Shown: positions 5,528 to 6,628 of the stretch, one piece after another
Layout of the letters: the number at the start of each line of letters is the position of its first letter
Position numbering within the stretch: position 1 is the stretch's first letter
From: Gemmatimonadota bacterium
Lineage (GTDB): Bacteria > Gemmatimonadota > Gemmatimonadetes > Gemmatimonadales > GWC2-71-9
DNA: 6,628 nt
Direction: 5' to 3'
NCBI GenBank assembly: GCA_003220975.1
Contig: QHTX01000191.1
Coordinates: 1-6,628, forward strand
Position numbers and translations under genes: made by a program
Notes under the pieces: model-generated
Databases searched by the model: none
Told to the model about the DNA's origin: nothing
What the model saw: only the letters and a program-made list of their open reading frames with translations

Positions 5528-6415
5528 ATGGCGACCGCGCTCACACAGCTCACCACCCGCAAGCCGGCGTGGCTCAAGGTCCCCGCTCCGGGAGGGCCTA
5601 ACTACCTGGCCCTGAAGCACCTGATGCGGGACCTGCAGCTCCACACGGTGTGCGAGGAGGCGCACTGCCCGAACATCGGGGAGTGCTGGGAGCACAAGGC
5701 CGCCACCTTCATGATCCTGGGCGATGTGTGCACGCTGAACTGCGCCTACTGCGCCGTCGCCCACGGCACGCCCGCCCCGCTCGACCGGCACGAGCCCGTG
5801 CGGCTCGCCCAAGCGGTCGAGCGCATGGGCTTGAAGCACGTGGTGATCACGAGCGTGGACCGGGACGACCTGCCGAACGGCGGCGCCGAGATCTTCGCCG
5901 CGGCGATCGCCGAGATCCGGCGGCGCCTGCCGGCGACGTCAGTCGAGGTGTTGATTCCCGACTTCAAGGGCAGCGAGCGGACGTTGCGCCTCGTGGTCGC
6001 CGCGAAGCCCGACATCCTCAATCACAACCTCGAGACGATCGAACGGCTGTACCGGTTGGCCCGCCCCGGGGGCCGCTACGCCCGCGCCCTCGAGCTGTTG
6101 CGCCGGGCGAAGGCGATGGACCCCGCCATGCTGACCAAGTCCGGGATCATCTGCGGGCTGGGCGAGGAGTGGGACGAACTGCTCGGTGCGATGCGGGACG
6201 TGCGCGCCCAAGGCGCGGACATCCTCACGTTGGGCCAATACCTCCGACCGTCCGGTCAGCACCTTCCGATCGCGCGGTATTACACGCCGGCCGAGTTCGC
6301 CGAGCTGCGCCGGTTGGGACGCGAGATGGGGTATCGTCACGTGGAGGCGGGGCCGCTGGTGCGCTCGAGCTACCATGCCTGGGAGCAGGTCGAGCGCGCC
6401 ACCGCCGCCGGGTAA
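5528..6415 (+). CDS. lipA: Lipoyl synthase
   Basis: 295 residues, a usual length for LipA. This radical-SAM enzyme inserts two sulfurs into the octanoyl group attached to a lysine of E2 or GcvH proteins, giving the lipoyl cofactor. Both iron-sulfur sites are complete: the auxiliary cluster motif CEEAHCPNIGEC (Cys42, Cys47, Cys53) and the radical-SAM motif CTLNCAYC (Cys68, Cys72, Cys75). The C-terminal RSSYHA (279-284) supplies the serine that ligates the auxiliary cluster and is sacrificed with it. Other hallmarks are VVITSVDRDDLPNGGA at 105-120, NHNLET at 165-170, TKSGIICGLGE at 203-213 and LTLGQYLRPS at 233-242. It stands 49 nt after the zinc-knuckle gene and 5 nt before the pyruvate dehydrogenase E1 alpha gene. 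No lipB is present in the window. It looks fully functional. Confidence 0.97.
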   Translation: MATALTQLTTRKPAWLKVPAPGGPNYLALKHLMRDLQLHTVCEEAHCPNIGECWEHKAATFMILGDVCTLNCAYCAVAHGTPAPLDRHEPVRLAQAVERMGLKHVVITSVDRDDLPNGGAEIFAAAIAEIRRRLPATSVEVLIPDFKGSERTLRLVVAAKPDILNHNLETIERLYRLARPGGRYARALELLRRAKAMDPAMLTKSGIICGLGEEWDELLGAMRDVRAQGADILTLGQYLRPSGQHLPIARYYTPAEFAELRRLGREMGYRHVEAGPLVRSSYHAWEQVERATAAG

Positions 6416-6420
6416 CCTCG

Positions 6421-6628
6421 ATGGCCACCGCCACCGCCCAGACCGCCCCCGGACACGCCGACACCGAGCTGGCGCGGCGCATGCTGCGCCAGATGCTGCT
6501 GATCCGCCGCTTCGAGGAGAAGGCCGCCGAGGCGTACGCGCTCGGCAAGATCGGCGGGTTCTGCCACCTCTACATCGGTCAGGAGGCGGTCGCCGCGGGG
6601 TCGCTCGCGGCGCTGCGGGACGACGACT
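6421..6628 (+). CDS. pdhA: Pyruvate dehydrogenase E1 alpha subunit, N-terminal part (runs off the window)
   Basis: Only the first 69 codons are present; the gene continues past the window edge. The protein opens with a short Ala/Thr-rich tail (1-12), then ELARRMLRQMLLIRRFEEKA at 16-35 and IGGFCHLYIGQEAVAAG at 44-60, signatures of the thiamine-diphosphate-dependent E1 alpha subunit of pyruvate dehydrogenase. E1 decarboxylates pyruvate and transfers the acetyl unit to the lipoyl arm of E2. The GGFCHLYIGQEA wording favours pyruvate over branched-chain substrates, though the thiamine-diphosphate motif lies outside the window, so a related 2-oxoacid or acetoin dehydrogenase is not excluded. The ATG follows the lipA stop by 5 nt without a Shine-Dalgarno site, which points to co-transcription and coupled translation with lipA. 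Confidence 0.9.
   Translation, partial: MATATAQTAPGHADTELARRMLRQMLLIRRFEEKAAEAYALGKIGGFCHLYIGQEAVAAGSLAALRDDD

Noticed and set aside
4417..5577. 386-codon open frame on the - strand opposite the zinc-knuckle gene
   Set aside because: No motif and unlikely composition; the + strand frame has orderly CxxC pairs and a clear hydrophobic segment.

Overview
This GC-rich window (roughly 70% G+C by eye) is ordinary, gene-dense bacterial chromosome with eight protein-coding genes and almost no spare DNA. I see no RNA gene, insertion sequence, CRISPR array or phage gene. Lineage cannot be proven from the sequence. The GC content, the mix of families, weak Shine-Dalgarno sites and signal sequences ending in Gly-Ala-Gln or in a Cys lipobox would suit Gemmatimonadota or a neighbouring phylum. 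That placement is inference.

Region 1 (1-3010, + strand) is a tight three-gene run. It opens with a 513-residue protein that joins a family-2 glycosyltransferase to a DUF3108 domain through one hydrophobic segment. An ATGA overlap leads to a deoxyhypusine-synthase-like protein that seems to lack the catalytic lysine. An 11-nt overlap then leads to a small NTF2-like lipoprotein. The overlaps suggest one transcript with translational coupling.

Region 2 (3007-3309) holds a 74-residue membrane protein on the - strand. Its stop codon is interleaved with that of the lipoprotein gene in one CTAG tetramer. A 78-nt divergent spacer with a 15-bp palindrome follows.

Region 3 (3310-5478, + strand) holds a ThiO-type glycine oxidase, then a 57-nt spacer carrying a 37-nt inverted repeat, then a 336-residue membrane-anchored protein with four CxxC zinc-knuckle pairs and no recognised function.

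Region 4 (5528-6628, + strand) holds lipoyl synthase (lipA) and, 5 nt later, the start of the pyruvate dehydrogenase E1 alpha gene, cut by the window edge. The pairing makes sense: LipA completes the lipoyl cofactor on the E2 subunit that works with this E1. Together they form the best-supported functional module here.

Nothing in the window amounts to a clear new multi-gene system. The most unusual items are the glycosyltransferase-DUF3108 fusion, the DHS-like protein with altered active site, and the uncharacterised zinc-knuckle membrane protein.
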